A stretch of DNA of 64,000 nucleotides from PCC-7336 sp039817825 (GCA_039817825.1 JBCBVA010000001.1:62001-126000); one strand, 5' to 3'. Numbered from the stretch's first letter, positions 16,678 through 26,353 are shown. Notes: generated by a model from the letters alone, not told the origin. Numbers and translations: made by a program.

Positions 16678-17619
16678 TTACGCGGGAACGTACTCTTCTT
16701 CGACAACTTCCTCATTGCCCTCTTGCTTGGCCATCATCTGCTCGCGGAACTTCTCGGCCATCTCTTCAGCAGTGGAGTACACCAACTGAGGATCGCGAGT
16801 CATGTCGCCGGGAGTGACCTCGAGCTGCTTGGTGGACAGCGAAATGCGTCCACGCTCGGCATCCAGGTCGATGATCATCACCTTCACTTCGTCGCCCACG
16901 TTCAACACAGAGTGAGGGGTCTCGATGTGGTTGTGGGAGATTTCGGAAATGTGCAGCAGACCGCTGACGCCGCCAATGTCGATGAACGCACCGTAAGGCT
17001 TGATACCGCGAACGGTACCGATAACCACCTCGCCCATCTCCAGCTTGTTCATCTTGCGCTCTACCAACGCACGGCGGTGGCTGAGCACCAGACGGTTGCG
17101 CTCTTCGTCCACTTCCAAGAACTTCAGAGGCAGCTCTTCGCCCACTAGCTCTTCTTTGGGCTTGCGAGTGCTGATGTGAGAACCGGGGATAAATCCACGC
17201 AGACCTTCGATACGAACCAACGCACCACCACGGTTGGTGGCAAAGATGTCGGACCGAACGGTCGCGTCTTCAGCCTGGAGCTGACGAACCCGTTCCCAAG
17301 CGCGCATGTATTCAATGCGGCGAATGGACAGAGTTAGCTGGCCTTCTTCGTTCTCTTCGGTCAGAATGAAGAACTCGCGGGTTTCGCCGGGAGCCAGAAC
17401 TTCATCGGAATTGTCGATGCGGCTGATAGACATTTCCTGGATCGGCAGGAACGCTGCTGTCTTGGCTCCGATATCGATCAGTGCGCCACGGGGCTCTAGC
17501 GAAAAAACGGTTCCTGCAACAACATCGCCCGGATTAAAGTGATAGTCGTATTGGTCGAGAAGAGCGGCAAAATCTTCGTGTGTAAAGCCAACTGCGGGTA
17601 GTGTGGATGTTTCGGGCAT
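16678..17619 (-). CDS. rpsA: 30S ribosomal protein S1
   Basis: This 313-residue protein has three S1 RNA-binding repeats. The first contains GDVVAGTVFSLEPRGALIDIG and the third GTVRGIKPYGAFIDIGGVSG. This short form is typical of cyanobacteria and plastids, unlike the six-repeat enterobacterial protein. It ends in an acidic tail. A leader of nearly 480 bases with no other gene lies upstream. Confidence 0.95.
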   Translation of the reverse strand: MPETSTLPAVGFTHEDFAALLDQYDYHFNPGDVVAGTVFSLEPRGALIDIGAKTAAFLPIQEMSISRIDNSDEVLAPGETREFFILTEENEEGQLTLSIRRIEYMRAWERVRQLQAEDATVRSDIFATNRGGALVRIEGLRGFIPGSHISTRKPKEELVGEELPLKFLEVDEERNRLVLSHRRALVERKMNKLEMGEVVIGTVRGIKPYGAFIDIGGVSGLLHISEISHNHIETPHSVLNVGDEVKVMIIDLDAERGRISLSTKQLEVTPGDMTRDPQLVYSTAEEMAEKFREQMMAKQEGNEEVVEEEYVPA

Positions 17620-18103
17620 TGGATTCTTACTAGGGGTTACAGGAAGGGGTAGCTAGAAGTGGACGCTAGACACCGGTAGAACTGAAGCGACAGATATAAC
17701 TCTGAGTCTGGCAGTACCGTTAGGCTGGATTCAGTACGAACAACCAACCATAGTTGGAGTACCGTACAAATACGCTCACAGATAAACAATAATAGACGAT
17801 CCTGGCAACGGATGGAAAGCCTATCCTGCCGCTGAAACCATTCTAACTGTGGGGACGCCACCGATACGCTACTGGTATTTAGCAGGTACACAGACTTTTG
17901 GGTGTGAACCACTGCGCTGAGATATACCTCTCAAGCCTGAACGTCCATGCAGGCAGGGCTGATAACTGTTATCGCACAGTCTGCCTAGGCTGATGTCAAC
18001 TGGCTCTAACCATCCCAACATGCTTGCTAGCTCGGTGCGATCGCCTGCTAACATTTGCGTCCAAGCGCTTATTTGCTCCCATACTAGCGAAGCTTCAGCA
18101 AGC
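17620..18103. other. Gene-free region upstream of rpsA
   Basis: This stretch lies between the rlpA-like stop and the rpsA start, both on the minus strand. I see no convincing small gene or strong hairpin. It probably contains the rpsA promoter and a long 5' leader. Confidence 0.5.
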
Positions 18104-19195
18104 CTAATTCAAAATCCTGATTTCAACCGGTCCAACACCGCTTTGCATCAACCCAATCGACCGAGCCGCAGCAGCAGATAGGTCAATGATGCGCTCTCCC
18201 ACAAACGGGCCGCGATCGTTAATGCGCACCACAACTGACTGACCGGTGGTGAGGCTGATGACTTCAACCATCGTGTTAAAGGGCAGATACTTGTGGGCCG
18301 CCGTCATGTGCTCTGGATTGAACACCTCACCATTAGCGCTCAAACGCCCTGCAAAACCGGGGCCGTACCAAGATGCCAACCCTCGCTGAGTACTAGTAAC
18401 GCTTTCAGCACTTGATGTGTAATCAGAAGAGGCACGAGCGACTACAACTGCATCGGAGGCATCGATGGGGGAAGCCCCTTGTAAAACCCGGCGCATTTGA
18501 TTTGCCACGATCGTGGCAGTTGCAGAGCGATCGCGATTGCGGAGCATCGATTGCACTGTGTCATCAATTTCAATTACCGCATCGCCATCTACCGTAACGG
18601 CGTAGTTAACTCCCGAAATCAGGCCAATGTCATAAGACTCGGACTCGCTTTGGGCCAATTGGTTGAGACGTTCTGTTAAACCAGCTGCCAGGTCCTCGGG
18701 ATTGGCTGATGGGCTGTTAGCGGCTGTGAATGTAACCAGAGGCAGCCCCTCCAAATACACCGTTGCTGCCTCGTGCCCCCATAACTCATGAGCGTAGAGT
18801 GATGCAGGCCCGTCATTTCCACCCAGCAGCTCCCTGAAGTCGGCAGTACCTGAGGCTTCCAACACCGCATCCGATCTGGTATCTACTGGGGTCTCATTCG
18901 CGGTAGATGCAGCGGTATCGGTACTCTCCCGCTCAACTGGTTGCTCTTCAGCCTGTTCTTCCTGGATCGTTGTCCGTAGCCAAGTCTCAATAAAATCTCT
19001 AGAGTCTTCTAACGCTGTCTCGTCGCCACTGGTTCTGAGTGTTGCCACGGGCTCGCTATCCAAACTAGTCGTAGCCGCCGGTTGTATCTGACTGGAAGAT
19101 GTATTGGCTTCGGAAGCTTCTATCTTCCCTGTGGGAAGCATCAGCAACCCAGCACTCAGCGATGCGAAGAGAACCAGAGTTTGTTTTGGATTCAT
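18104..19195 (-). CDS. rlpA: RlpA-like double-psi beta-barrel protein
   Basis: This 363-residue exported protein has a hydrophobic N-terminal signal (LVLFASLSAGLLMLPTG). The C-terminal RlpA domain starts GLASWYGPGFAGRLSANGE and includes VVVRINDRGPF and RIIDLSAAAA. Family members are peptidoglycan-acting proteins, some with lytic transglycosylase activity at the septum. The central 250 residues are Ser/Thr/Glu-rich and not recognisable. There is no C-terminal SPOR domain. It is transcribed divergently from purM, across a perfect inverted repeat. Confidence 0.88.
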   Translation of the reverse strand: MNPKQTLVLFASLSAGLLMLPTGKIEASEANTSSSQIQPAATTSLDSEPVATLRTSGDETALEDSRDFIETWLRTTIQEEQAEEQPVERESTDTAASTANETPVDTRSDAVLEASGTADFRELLGGNDGPASLYAHELWGHEAATVYLEGLPLVTFTAANSPSANPEDLAAGLTERLNQLAQSESESYDIGLISGVNYAVTVDGDAVIEIDDTVQSMLRNRDRSATATIVANQMRRVLQGASPIDASDAVVVARASSDYTSSAESVTSTQRGLASWYGPGFAGRLSANGEVFNPEHMTAAHKYLPFNTMVEVISLTTGQSVVVRINDRGPFVGERIIDLSAAAARSIGLMQSGVGPVEIRILN

Positions 19196-19239
19196 GGACG
19201 GGGGGAGGAATTCTGCTTAGATCGACTTGGAGACTTTTG

Positions 19240-19279
19240 TTGCCAGCAATCCCACTTTGAAAAGTGGGATTGCTGGCAA
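19240..19279. repeat. Perfect 19-bp inverted repeat
   Basis: The arm at 19240-19258 is the exact reverse complement of 19261-19279, with only two bases (GA) between. Each arm begins or ends with TTGCCAGCAATCCCA or its complement. It lies 45 bases upstream of the rlpA-like start and about 70 to 140 bases upstream of possible purM starts. Neither side has a T-run, so it does not look like a terminator. Confidence 0.85.
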
Positions 19280-19414
19280 ACCTCTAGGTATAAATGCCGT
19301 GACCGTATCACAGAACTTGTCAAGTGTTAGTAAAGACACGGGTGGGTGATGCGATCCGGATGGTCGGCGATCTCCGCTTTTACACCCAGATGGTTGCTAA
19401 GAGGATTGCGAGTT

Positions 19415-20437
19415 TTGGATTACCGTTCAGCAGGCGTCGATGTTGCTCGCGGGCGCGAGTTTGTGGATGACATCAAAGACAGTGTTGCTCGTACCATGCG
19501 TCCCGGAGTGTTGCAGGGATTGGGTGGCTTCGGTGGGTTGTTCGAGCTACCGCAGGGATATCGCCAGCCCGTGTTGGTATCGGGGACGGATGGCGTTGGT
19601 ACCAAGCTGAAACTGGCTCAAATTGCCCAGCGCCACAACAGCATTGGGATAGACCTTGTGGCAATGTGCGTTAACGACATCCTGACGCTGGGGGCAGAAC
19701 CACTGTTTTTCTTGGATTATCTAGCCACTGGAAAGCTAGAACCGCAACAGCTCAAAGAAGTAGTAGATGGAATTGCCACCGGCTGCGAACAATCGAGATG
19801 CGCATTGCTGGGGGGAGAAACCGCTGAAATGCCTGGATTCTACGGGGCTGGTGAGTATGATGTCGCTGGTTTTTGCGTCGGTGTCGTGGAGAAATCCGAC
19901 ATTATTGATGGCTCCAAGGTGGCAGTTGGCGATCGCCTTATCGGCTTGCCCAGCTCCGGAGTCCACAGCAACGGCTACAGCTTGGTAAGGCATATCGTCA
20001 GCGAAAGTAACCAAGATTGGTCGATGACTCCCGATGGTTGGGAGCAATCGCTGGTAGACGCTTATCTCACCCCCACTCAAATTTACGTTCGCCCTATCCT
20101 TGCGGCTCTCAAAGCCGGATTGACCGTTCACGGAATGGCTCACATGACTGGCGGAGGCTTTCCGGAGAACTTACCCCGCTGTTTTGGAGACGGACTATCC
20201 GCCCGCATCACTCCCAATAGCTGGGATGTTCCGGCAGATTTTATCTGGCTGATGCAGCAGGCACCGGTGGAGCCGATGGAAATGTTCAAGACATTCAATA
20301 TGGGGATTGGCTACATTGTTGTGGTTCCTGCGGATGCTAGCGATCGCGCTCTGGAGCTGTTGCCCGGAGCGATCGAGATTGGCGAGATTGTGACCGGTGA
20401 AGGAAGAGTCTTGGGGTTGGAAAACTGGCAATTCTAG
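19415..20437 (+). CDS. purM: Phosphoribosylformylglycinamidine cyclo-ligase
   Basis: This enzyme (AIR synthetase) catalyses the fifth step of purine synthesis. It shows GTKLKLAQ, CVNDILTLGAEPLFFLDYLA and SSGVHSNGYSLVR, all hallmarks of the PurM fold. The homologous N-terminus DYRSAGVDV begins right after a TTG at 19415, giving 340 residues, close to the usual length. An ATG at 19349 would add 22 residues that do not resemble the family. The start is therefore uncertain between the two. Confidence 0.95.
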   Translation: MDYRSAGVDVARGREFVDDIKDSVARTMRPGVLQGLGGFGGLFELPQGYRQPVLVSGTDGVGTKLKLAQIAQRHNSIGIDLVAMCVNDILTLGAEPLFFLDYLATGKLEPQQLKEVVDGIATGCEQSRCALLGGETAEMPGFYGAGEYDVAGFCVGVVEKSDIIDGSKVAVGDRLIGLPSSGVHSNGYSLVRHIVSESNQDWSMTPDGWEQSLVDAYLTPTQIYVRPILAALKAGLTVHGMAHMTGGGFPENLPRCFGDGLSARITPNSWDVPADFIWLMQQAPVEPMEMFKTFNMGIGYIVVVPADASDRALELLPGAIEIGEIVTGEGRVLGLENWQF

Positions 20438-20550
20438 CCTTGAAGCAACACATCTCTATTGACCGTGCCCGATCGGCAGCATCGCGGAAGAGAGGCGAAA
20501 ACCGTTAAGCTTTGTAAAGCTACGGTCTGTCTTTCTGCGAGCCGCAACCT

Positions 20551-21741
20551 ATGAGCGCAATTTCTCCACTGTTTGTCGTGGTGTTGACCATCATCATCGA
20601 GGTGATCGGCGGCGGACTGCTATTCCCTGTACTGCCTTACTTGGTAGAGCAGTACAGCAGTAATGCGTTCACGATCGGACTGCTGGCAGCCAGTTTTGCG
20701 ATCGCTCAGTTTTTTGCCGCTCCCGTTCTTGGAGCCATTTCCGATCGCTACGGTCGTCGCCCCATCATCATCCTGTGTACCTTCGGTACTGCCGTAGCGT
20801 TTTTCCTGTTTGGATTGGCCAATGCCTTGTGGGTGATGTTTGCCGCTCAGATTGCCAACGGCTTAACGGGCGGTGTGGTTAGCACTGCGCAAGCCTACAT
20901 CGCAGATGTGTCCAAATCTCCCGAAGACCGCACCAAAAATTTCGGATTGATTGGAGCTGCGGCCGGAATTGGATTCATCTTTGGCCCATTAATGGGGGGC
21001 ATCCTGGGCAGTATTGACTTGCGCCTACCGGTGTTTGTGGCTGGAGGAGTCGCGGTTTGCAACGGAATCATGGCCTATTGCGTTCTGCCGGAGTCCCTCA
21101 AAGAGCGCAGCACAGTCCCGCTGTCACCACAGGACTTCAATCCGGTGCGTCAGCTTGCGGATTTATTTGGGCGAGCTAATTTGCGATCGCTGTTGGGCGG
21201 TTACTTAGCCTTTTTCATGGCATTCGCCGGTTTCACCAATGTGTTTGTGGTGCTGGTGCGCGATCGCTACGGATGGGGGCCCATAGAATCGGGAGCCATT
21301 TTAGTGTTTGTCGGGGTCGTCGCCAGCATTGTTCAGGGGGGCTTGATTCGCAAACTGCTACCTCGATTCGGAGAGATGCGACTGTTGCTGGTGGGCATGA
21401 GCATGGTGTCTCTAGCCCTCATCCTGGTTGCCATCAGTCCGCGCGGCTATTTCCTCTACGGCACCCAAGCCCTATTCGCCTTCGGTATCGGGATTGCCTC
21501 TCCGTCGTTGCGAGGGTTGTTGGCCAATAATGTGGCGGATAACGAACAGGGCAAGCTGAGCGGAGGGACGCAATCTCTCAGCAGCGTGACGCAAATCTTG
21601 GGGCCACTGGCTGCTGGCTGGACGTATGACAACTGGGGTCAAGTGTCGCCCATGCTGGCTGGAACGCTGTTAGTGCTGGTGGCGATCGCTTTGATTGGGG
21701 GGCAAACAATTGGAAAAAATCGGGTGCCAGCCAGCGTATAG
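20551..21741 (+). CDS. Major facilitator superfamily transporter (DHA1, TetA-like)
   Basis: This 396-residue protein has twelve predicted membrane helices and the MFS loop 2-3 motif GAISDRYGRRPII. The layout resembles tetracycline and multidrug proton antiporters of the DHA1 group. No regulator is adjacent and the substrate is unknown. The reading frame is complete with a clean ATG. Confidence 0.88.
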   Translation: MSAISPLFVVVLTIIIEVIGGGLLFPVLPYLVEQYSSNAFTIGLLAASFAIAQFFAAPVLGAISDRYGRRPIIILCTFGTAVAFFLFGLANALWVMFAAQIANGLTGGVVSTAQAYIADVSKSPEDRTKNFGLIGAAAGIGFIFGPLMGGILGSIDLRLPVFVAGGVAVCNGIMAYCVLPESLKERSTVPLSPQDFNPVRQLADLFGRANLRSLLGGYLAFFMAFAGFTNVFVVLVRDRYGWGPIESGAILVFVGVVASIVQGGLIRKLLPRFGEMRLLLVGMSMVSLALILVAISPRGYFLYGTQALFAFGIGIASPSLRGLLANNVADNEQGKLSGGTQSLSSVTQILGPLAAGWTYDNWGQVSPMLAGTLLVLVAIALIGGQTIGKNRVPASV

Positions 21742-21745
21742 CTTC

Positions 21746-21843
21746 TGGAAATCAGCGATGGAGAGTTCTGCAGGTATTGTTCCTGGCCAGTCAAGGGGTT
21801 GAGCTGTCTTTCTACTCCAGACCTTACAGCGAATTTCTATATG
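21746..21843 (+). repeat. Short interspersed repeat, family A, copy 1
   Basis: It starts with AATCAGCGATGGAGAG and ends with ACCTTACAGCGAATTTCTAT. The ends are related as imperfect inverted repeats to those of copies at 34867, 36225 and 37085. A lone inverted end of the same family is at 21971-22012. It is about 100 bp and noncoding, so it is MITE-like. Confidence 0.6.
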
Positions 21844-22155
21844 ACTGTTGTCTAACCAATACGACTTGAATGGAGATGAGAACCCCGTTCTTGAGCAGCA
21901 CTGCACCGACCTGCAGCCATGTGCTGAAAGATCTAGAGCAGGGAAACCGCGAAAACCTAAGCTTGCAAACCATGCCTAGAAAACTCTCCATAGCGGATTG
22001 CCGATCGCTATTGTTGTCGATCCCCCCCTAGTTCTTAACGGTTACCTGGTTGTATGGATGGTGAACGTGAATATCGCAATTACCGCCTGGGACATTGTGC
22101 CTGGGTGCTTTTTCTTTGTTTCCTCAAAATACTCAAGCGAATCTTCGAGCGATCT

Positions 22156-22244
22156 CTTCACAAATCATTCACGGTTGATTGGTTATATGTCGGTGGAACA
22201 TGAATGTCGCTCTTGCCCGGGTTTATCACCTGGGTATTTTTTTT
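22156..22244 (+). repeat. Leader module copy 1 (89 bp) with hairpin and T-run
   Basis: This 89-bp unit is repeated at 22287-22375 with a single mismatch. It ends in the stem TGCCCGGGT/ACCTGGGTA (22214-22222 and 22228-22236) and eight T residues. It contains an in-frame ATG followed by codons for MNVALARVYHLGIFF that read into the hairpin. A decayed third copy lies at about 22041-22115. Confidence 0.75.
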
Positions 22245-22286
22245 GCTCTACCCGTCAACTCGACCATCTGTTTGGCGAAATACCCC

Positions 22287-22375
22287 CTTCACAAATCATT
22301 CACAGTTGATTGGTTATATGTCGGTGGAACATGAATGTCGCTCTTGCCCGGGTTTATCACCTGGGTATTTTTTTT
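22287..22375 (+). repeat. Leader module copy 2 (89 bp) with hairpin and T-run
   Basis: This is a near-identical copy of the module at 22156-22244, 131 bases downstream. The hairpin is at 22345-22367, followed by nine T residues. It lies about 200 bases upstream of the SLH gene start. The structure resembles an intrinsic terminator or attenuator in the leader of that gene. Confidence 0.75.
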
Positions 22376-22576
22376 TACCGATATCCCTCCCTTTTGAGGG
22401 GATTGGAGCGCAAGGTCAGATACTGTACAGCTGCGATCGCCGCATACTGCGACCGCAGACTTCCCCACTCAAAGCCGAAAACCACTGTATATCAAGGGTT
22501 TTGCCCCTTTTCACAGACAGCTATTTCTCGTCAGCATGTGAATAGTTCATTCCGTATGCGATCGGAGGAGGAGCGC

Positions 22577-24064
22577 GTGAAACGTCAATCTGGCGCTACC
22601 CATTTCAAATGTGATGCTGCTTCAGGAATTCCCTTGGAGGCTCCTGTATTAGCCGACACAACCCTAATCAACACAACAAAACAGGTCGGTAAGGCCATCG
22701 TGACTGCTAGTCTGACCGTAGCCGTCATGGTGTGTGGAGCGATCGGGGCGGCCCCTGCAGAGGCCGCTGATTTTAGCGACACGGATGGCCATTGGGCTGA
22801 AGACTATATCGATGATTTATCCGATATGGGAGTCCTAGGAGGATTTCCAGACGGTAGTTTTCGGCCCAATGCCCCCGTCACCCGCGCTCAGTTTGCCACC
22901 ATTGCCAATCAAGTCTTCGAGCTGGGGAGTGGCCCCACTACTCAAACCTTCAGCGACGTACCGTTCACCCACTGGGCTGCCGGTCACATTGCTGCTGCCA
23001 ACAGCAGTGGATTGGTTGCTGGTTATCCCGGAGGCTATTTCCGACCCGAGCAGAACGTGACGCGGGCTCAATCGTTGGTGGTGATGGTAAACGGTTTGCA
23101 GGAGGCAAATAACGATCGCCTTGTTCCCGTGAGCCGCACGGGTCAATGGTTACAACCGTTCCGAGATGCCAATGCTGTCCCTAGTTGGGCGACTCCTGGG
23201 GTGGCAACCGCTGTCCGCATGAATGTAGCGACCAATCCGCTCAACCCCAATTGGTTGGAACCCAACCGTAATGCCACCCGTGCCGAAGTGGCTGCCTTCG
23301 CCCATCGCAGTTTGCAACGGATGGGAGCCCTGGATCGAACGCAAACCAGAACCGTTGCCACCAGTACCAGTACCACCAGCACAACTACCAATCGCGGGAC
23401 GACAAACCGTCGGAATATCACCAGTCAAAATGTTACGACCGTGAACTCGAACCGGTCACATAATGCGAATCGCAATAATCCCAACCGCAATCCCCCCAAT
23501 CGACCCAATAATGGCAATCGTTCGAATCCCAGGCAGCCTTTATCGGTGCGAGTAACTAACACAACGGTTGCAGGGACTCGATTCCCCACCCTCAGCACCA
23601 GCGATCGCACTCAGTACTTCAGTCCCAGAGAATCCCACGCCTTTGCAGTCGTGACGGATGCTGCCATCCGCTCCGAAACCGGCCAAGTGGCCATTCCCTT
23701 CGGTTCCCTCTTAGAAGGTCGCTTGGAACCCGTAGAAGGAGGACTACGCTTCCGGGCCGAGCAAGTCACCATTGGCAATCGAACCTATCCGCTGGCCGCA
23801 CAGTCTGCCATCTTGCGGGACATCAAAGACCCGCGCCAAACCCGACCTGCGAACGTAGTGGGAGATGCGGCCATTGGCGCGGCAGCAGGTGCGGTGCTGG
23901 CCGGGGTGACGGGCGATCGCGCCATTGCCACTGAAGAAGTCTTGGTGGGGGCCGCGGCTGGTGCGGCGATCGGCAATCTAGTCGCCCCCCGCGTCGTCGA
24001 AATCGGCCCGGATACCCCGATGGAACTGCGCGTTACTCGTGACTTTGCCAGAGCCCGTCAGTAA
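22577..24064 (+). CDS. S-layer homology (SLH) domain protein
   Basis: This 495-residue exported protein begins at a GTG preceded by GGAGGAGGAG with ideal spacing. An in-frame ATG at 22556 and more distant starts read through leader DNA. A hydrophobic signal (about 38-64) precedes three SLH repeats (about 65-250), for example FSDTDGHWAEDYIDDLSD. A low-complexity Asn/Thr/Arg-rich linker follows. The C-terminal domain ends in Gly/Ala-rich glycine-zipper segments (AAIGAAAGAVLAGV). SLH repeats bind cell-wall polymers, so this is a cell-envelope protein. Confidence 0.88.
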   Translation: MKRQSGATHFKCDAASGIPLEAPVLADTTLINTTKQVGKAIVTASLTVAVMVCGAIGAAPAEAADFSDTDGHWAEDYIDDLSDMGVLGGFPDGSFRPNAPVTRAQFATIANQVFELGSGPTTQTFSDVPFTHWAAGHIAAANSSGLVAGYPGGYFRPEQNVTRAQSLVVMVNGLQEANNDRLVPVSRTGQWLQPFRDANAVPSWATPGVATAVRMNVATNPLNPNWLEPNRNATRAEVAAFAHRSLQRMGALDRTQTRTVATSTSTTSTTTNRGTTNRRNITSQNVTTVNSNRSHNANRNNPNRNPPNRPNNGNRSNPRQPLSVRVTNTTVAGTRFPTLSTSDRTQYFSPRESHAFAVVTDAAIRSETGQVAIPFGSLLEGRLEPVEGGLRFRAEQVTIGNRTYPLAAQSAILRDIKDPRQTRPANVVGDAAIGAAAGAVLAGVTGDRAIATEEVLVGAAAGAAIGNLVAPRVVEIGPDTPMELRVTRDFARARQ

Positions 24065-24267
24065 GGTGTGCATTGTCTTTGCGCGAACTAGCTAGGTCGA
24101 GCGCACTGGCCAGATGGAGTAAAACCAGAGGGATCGAAACCCAGGCGGATTGATACGAGGTGATGGCTCGACAATAGAGCGATTCCCAATGGCAATCGCC
24201 GCTGGAGATGGTGACAGAATTCGAGAAAGTTTGCTATCGTGCTTACGCCCTCAGCGAGTTCTGTCCC

Positions 24268-24906
24268 ATGTCTTTCGATCCCAAACACCGCTGGTACGAA
24301 TGGGCAACTCAGATCCAGGCATCCGTTCAGGGGGCGCTAGCTTACAGCACGAGCGACTTTGAAATCGAGCGATGTCGCAAGCTGGAAGCACTGGCCCATG
24401 AAATTCTAGCCACCTACAGCGACACCGAATTCGCGAAAGTACAGAGCTTTTTCGAAGCCGACGCCGGATATTCCACCCCCAAGGTGGATGTGCGCGGAGT
24501 GGTGTTCAACACCGACGGCCACGTGTTGATGGTGCGGGAGAAGATTGACGGTAAGTGGTCGCTGCCAGGGGGATGGGCGGATTTAGGGGACTCTCCGGCA
24601 GAGGCTGTGGTGCGTGAAATTCGCGAAGAGGCTGGCTATATCGCCCAAGCGACCAAGCTACTGGGCATTATTGATCGCAATAAATCCGCTCGCATGCCTC
24701 GGGCGTTCTACATCTACAAAGTGTTCATGCGCTGTGAAATTGTCGAACATCTCAGCGACTTTGAAGAAAATGCCGAAACGGATGATGTCGGATTCTTCTC
24801 GTTTGACGAACTTCCAGACTTGTCCACAGCCCGAAACACGTACGAGCAGATGCAGGCGATCTCGAAGTTTTGGCATCAGCCCGATCTCGACCCGCTATTC
24901 AATTGA
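24268..24906 (+). CDS. Nudix hydrolase with Nudix_N domain
   Basis: This protein of about 212 residues starts MSFDPKHRWYEWA, which matches the N-terminal helical domain of this Nudix subgroup. An upstream ATG at 24208 would add 20 residues. The Nudix box GGWADLGDSPAEAVVREI-REEAG lies in the middle third, with an aspartate in place of the first glutamate, as is common in this subgroup. It likely hydrolyses a nucleoside diphosphate derivative such as ADP-ribose. The substrate is not determinable here. Confidence 0.85.
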   Translation: MSFDPKHRWYEWATQIQASVQGALAYSTSDFEIERCRKLEALAHEILATYSDTEFAKVQSFFEADAGYSTPKVDVRGVVFNTDGHVLMVREKIDGKWSLPGGWADLGDSPAEAVVREIREEAGYIAQATKLLGIIDRNKSARMPRAFYIYKVFMRCEIVEHLSDFEENAETDDVGFFSFDELPDLSTARNTYEQMQAISKFWHQPDLDPLFN

Positions 24907-25279
24907 GTGGGGCTGACGTGTGCCGTCCGGAAGTCTTGACGTCTGGGATTCTTGAAGTTCGAGATTGACCGTTGTGAGCCTTGAATTGCAAAACTCTTGG
25001 AATATTGGGCAGGAGCGCGAACAACAGAGAATTCGAGTCTGGCAACGCTAGCCCAATGGTTTTTCCCTTTCCGGTGCGGTTCGATCCTCCCACCTCTGCG
25101 CTGAATCCACCGCTATCGCCCTCGCTCGCTCGCAACTCTAAGTCCCCTTTCTTGACGCAATTTTTACCGCCAGACGGGGCATATTCAGAAACAAAAGTTA
25201 TCAACATCGTTAAAGATGACTTAAGATCAGCCATAAGTATTGCAATAGTGCAGTAGAGAGAGGTCCCTGGAGGGAGAAC
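24907..25279. other. Gene-free region upstream of the aldolase
   Basis: I see no gene in this 373-bp stretch. Its 3' end has the strong ribosome binding site GGAGGGAG for the aldolase, and the AT-rich segment around 25195-25250 probably holds its promoter. A segment near 25078 resembles a tRNA T-loop, but no cloverleaf forms around it. Confidence 0.5.
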
Positions 25280-26353
25280 ATGGCATTAGTATCGCTGCGT
25301 ACACTGCTGGATCACGCTGCCGAGAACGACTACGGCATCCCGGCGTATAACGTCAACAATATGGAGCAGATCCTGTCAATCATGCAGGCTGCTGATGAGA
25401 CCAATAGCCCAGTTATTCTGCAAGCATCTCGCGGCGCGCGTAAGTATGCTGGCGACACCTTTTTGCGCCACCTAATTTTGGGAGCAATTGAGACCTATCC
25501 TCATATCCCCATCGCAATGCACCAGGACCACGGCAACAGCCCTGCGACTTGCTACTCCGCTATGCAGCAAGGCTTCAGCAGCGTCATGATGGACGGATCT
25601 CTGGAAGCGGATGCCAAGACTCCTGCTAGCTTCGACTACAACGTCAACGTCACCAAGACCGTTGTAGACGTTGCACACGCCATTGGCGTCAGCGTTGAAG
25701 GCGAACTGGGTTGCTTGGGCTCTCTGGAAACCGGTCAGGGGGACAAAGAAGACGGCCACGGTTTCGAAGGCACCCTGAGCAAGGATCAATTGCTGACCGA
25801 CCCCGACGAAGCGGTTGAGTTTGTAGAGCGCACCCAAGTTGATGCGTTGGCTCTGGCGATCGGTACCAGCCACGGCGCTTATAAGTTCACCCGTAAGCCT
25901 TCCGGTGACATCCTGGCCATCAGCCGCATTGAAGAAATCCACCGTCGTTTGCCCAACACCCACTTGGTCATGCACGGTTCTTCGTCCGTACCCAAAGACC
26001 TGATCGACATCATCAACGCCCACGGCGGTAGCATCCCCGAGACCTACGGTGTACCTCTGGAAGAAATCCAGCGCGGCATCAAGAGCGGTGTTCGTAAGGT
26101 AAATATCGACACCGATAACCGTCTGGCTATCACCGCTGCGATTCGTGAAGCTGCGATCGCAGATCCCTCTAACTTTGACCCCCGTCACTTCATGAAGCCC
26201 GCTATCAAGCGAATGAAGGACGTTTGCGCCGAGCGCTACGAAGCCTTCGGTTGCTCTGGCAACGGCACCCAGATCAAGCAGGTTAACCTGATGGACATGG
26301 CTGCTAATTACGCTAGCGGCAGCCTGGCTGCTAAAGTTGCGACTGCAGCTTAA
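25280..26353 (+). CDS. fbaA: Fructose-bisphosphate aldolase, class II
   Basis: This 357-residue zinc-dependent aldolase serves the Calvin cycle and glycolysis. Zinc-ligand and active-site segments MHQDHGNSP, GTSHGAYKF and VMHGSSS are present, as is the C-terminal block YEAFGCSGNGTQIKQV. It is the CbbA-like class II form used by cyanobacteria. Strong codon bias and a strong ribosome binding site suggest high expression. An intrinsic terminator follows. Confidence 0.97.
   Translation: MALVSLRTLLDHAAENDYGIPAYNVNNMEQILSIMQAADETNSPVILQASRGARKYAGDTFLRHLILGAIETYPHIPIAMHQDHGNSPATCYSAMQQGFSSVMMDGSLEADAKTPASFDYNVNVTKTVVDVAHAIGVSVEGELGCLGSLETGQGDKEDGHGFEGTLSKDQLLTDPDEAVEFVERTQVDALALAIGTSHGAYKFTRKPSGDILAISRIEEIHRRLPNTHLVMHGSSSVPKDLIDIINAHGGSIPETYGVPLEEIQRGIKSGVRKVNIDTDNRLAITAAIREAAIADPSNFDPRHFMKPAIKRMKDVCAERYEAFGCSGNGTQIKQVNLMDMAANYASGSLAAKVATAA

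Larger units (their letters stand above)
21742..22576. other. Repeat-rich region before the SLH gene
   Basis: The first half carries two copies of a short dispersed repeat (about 21746-21843, and an inverted end near 21971-22012). A diverged copy (about 22041-22115) and two near-identical copies of a leader-like module follow. No separate gene is convincing here. The region most likely includes a long regulated leader of the downstream SLH-domain gene. Confidence 0.6.

Noticed and set aside
17637..17912. 91-codon frame upstream of rpsA
   Set aside because: No ribosome binding site, no recognisable domain and unnatural composition; likely chance within a long leader.
22204..22545. Frames reading through the repeated leader module
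   Set aside because: They arise because the same repeat occurs twice. The predicted proteins cross T-runs and end without recognisable domains. The short leader frame itself is kept as a finding.
25070..25100. tRNA-like GGTTCGATCC segment
   Set aside because: The flanking bases do not form a T-stem, and no acceptor or anticodon arms can be found around it.
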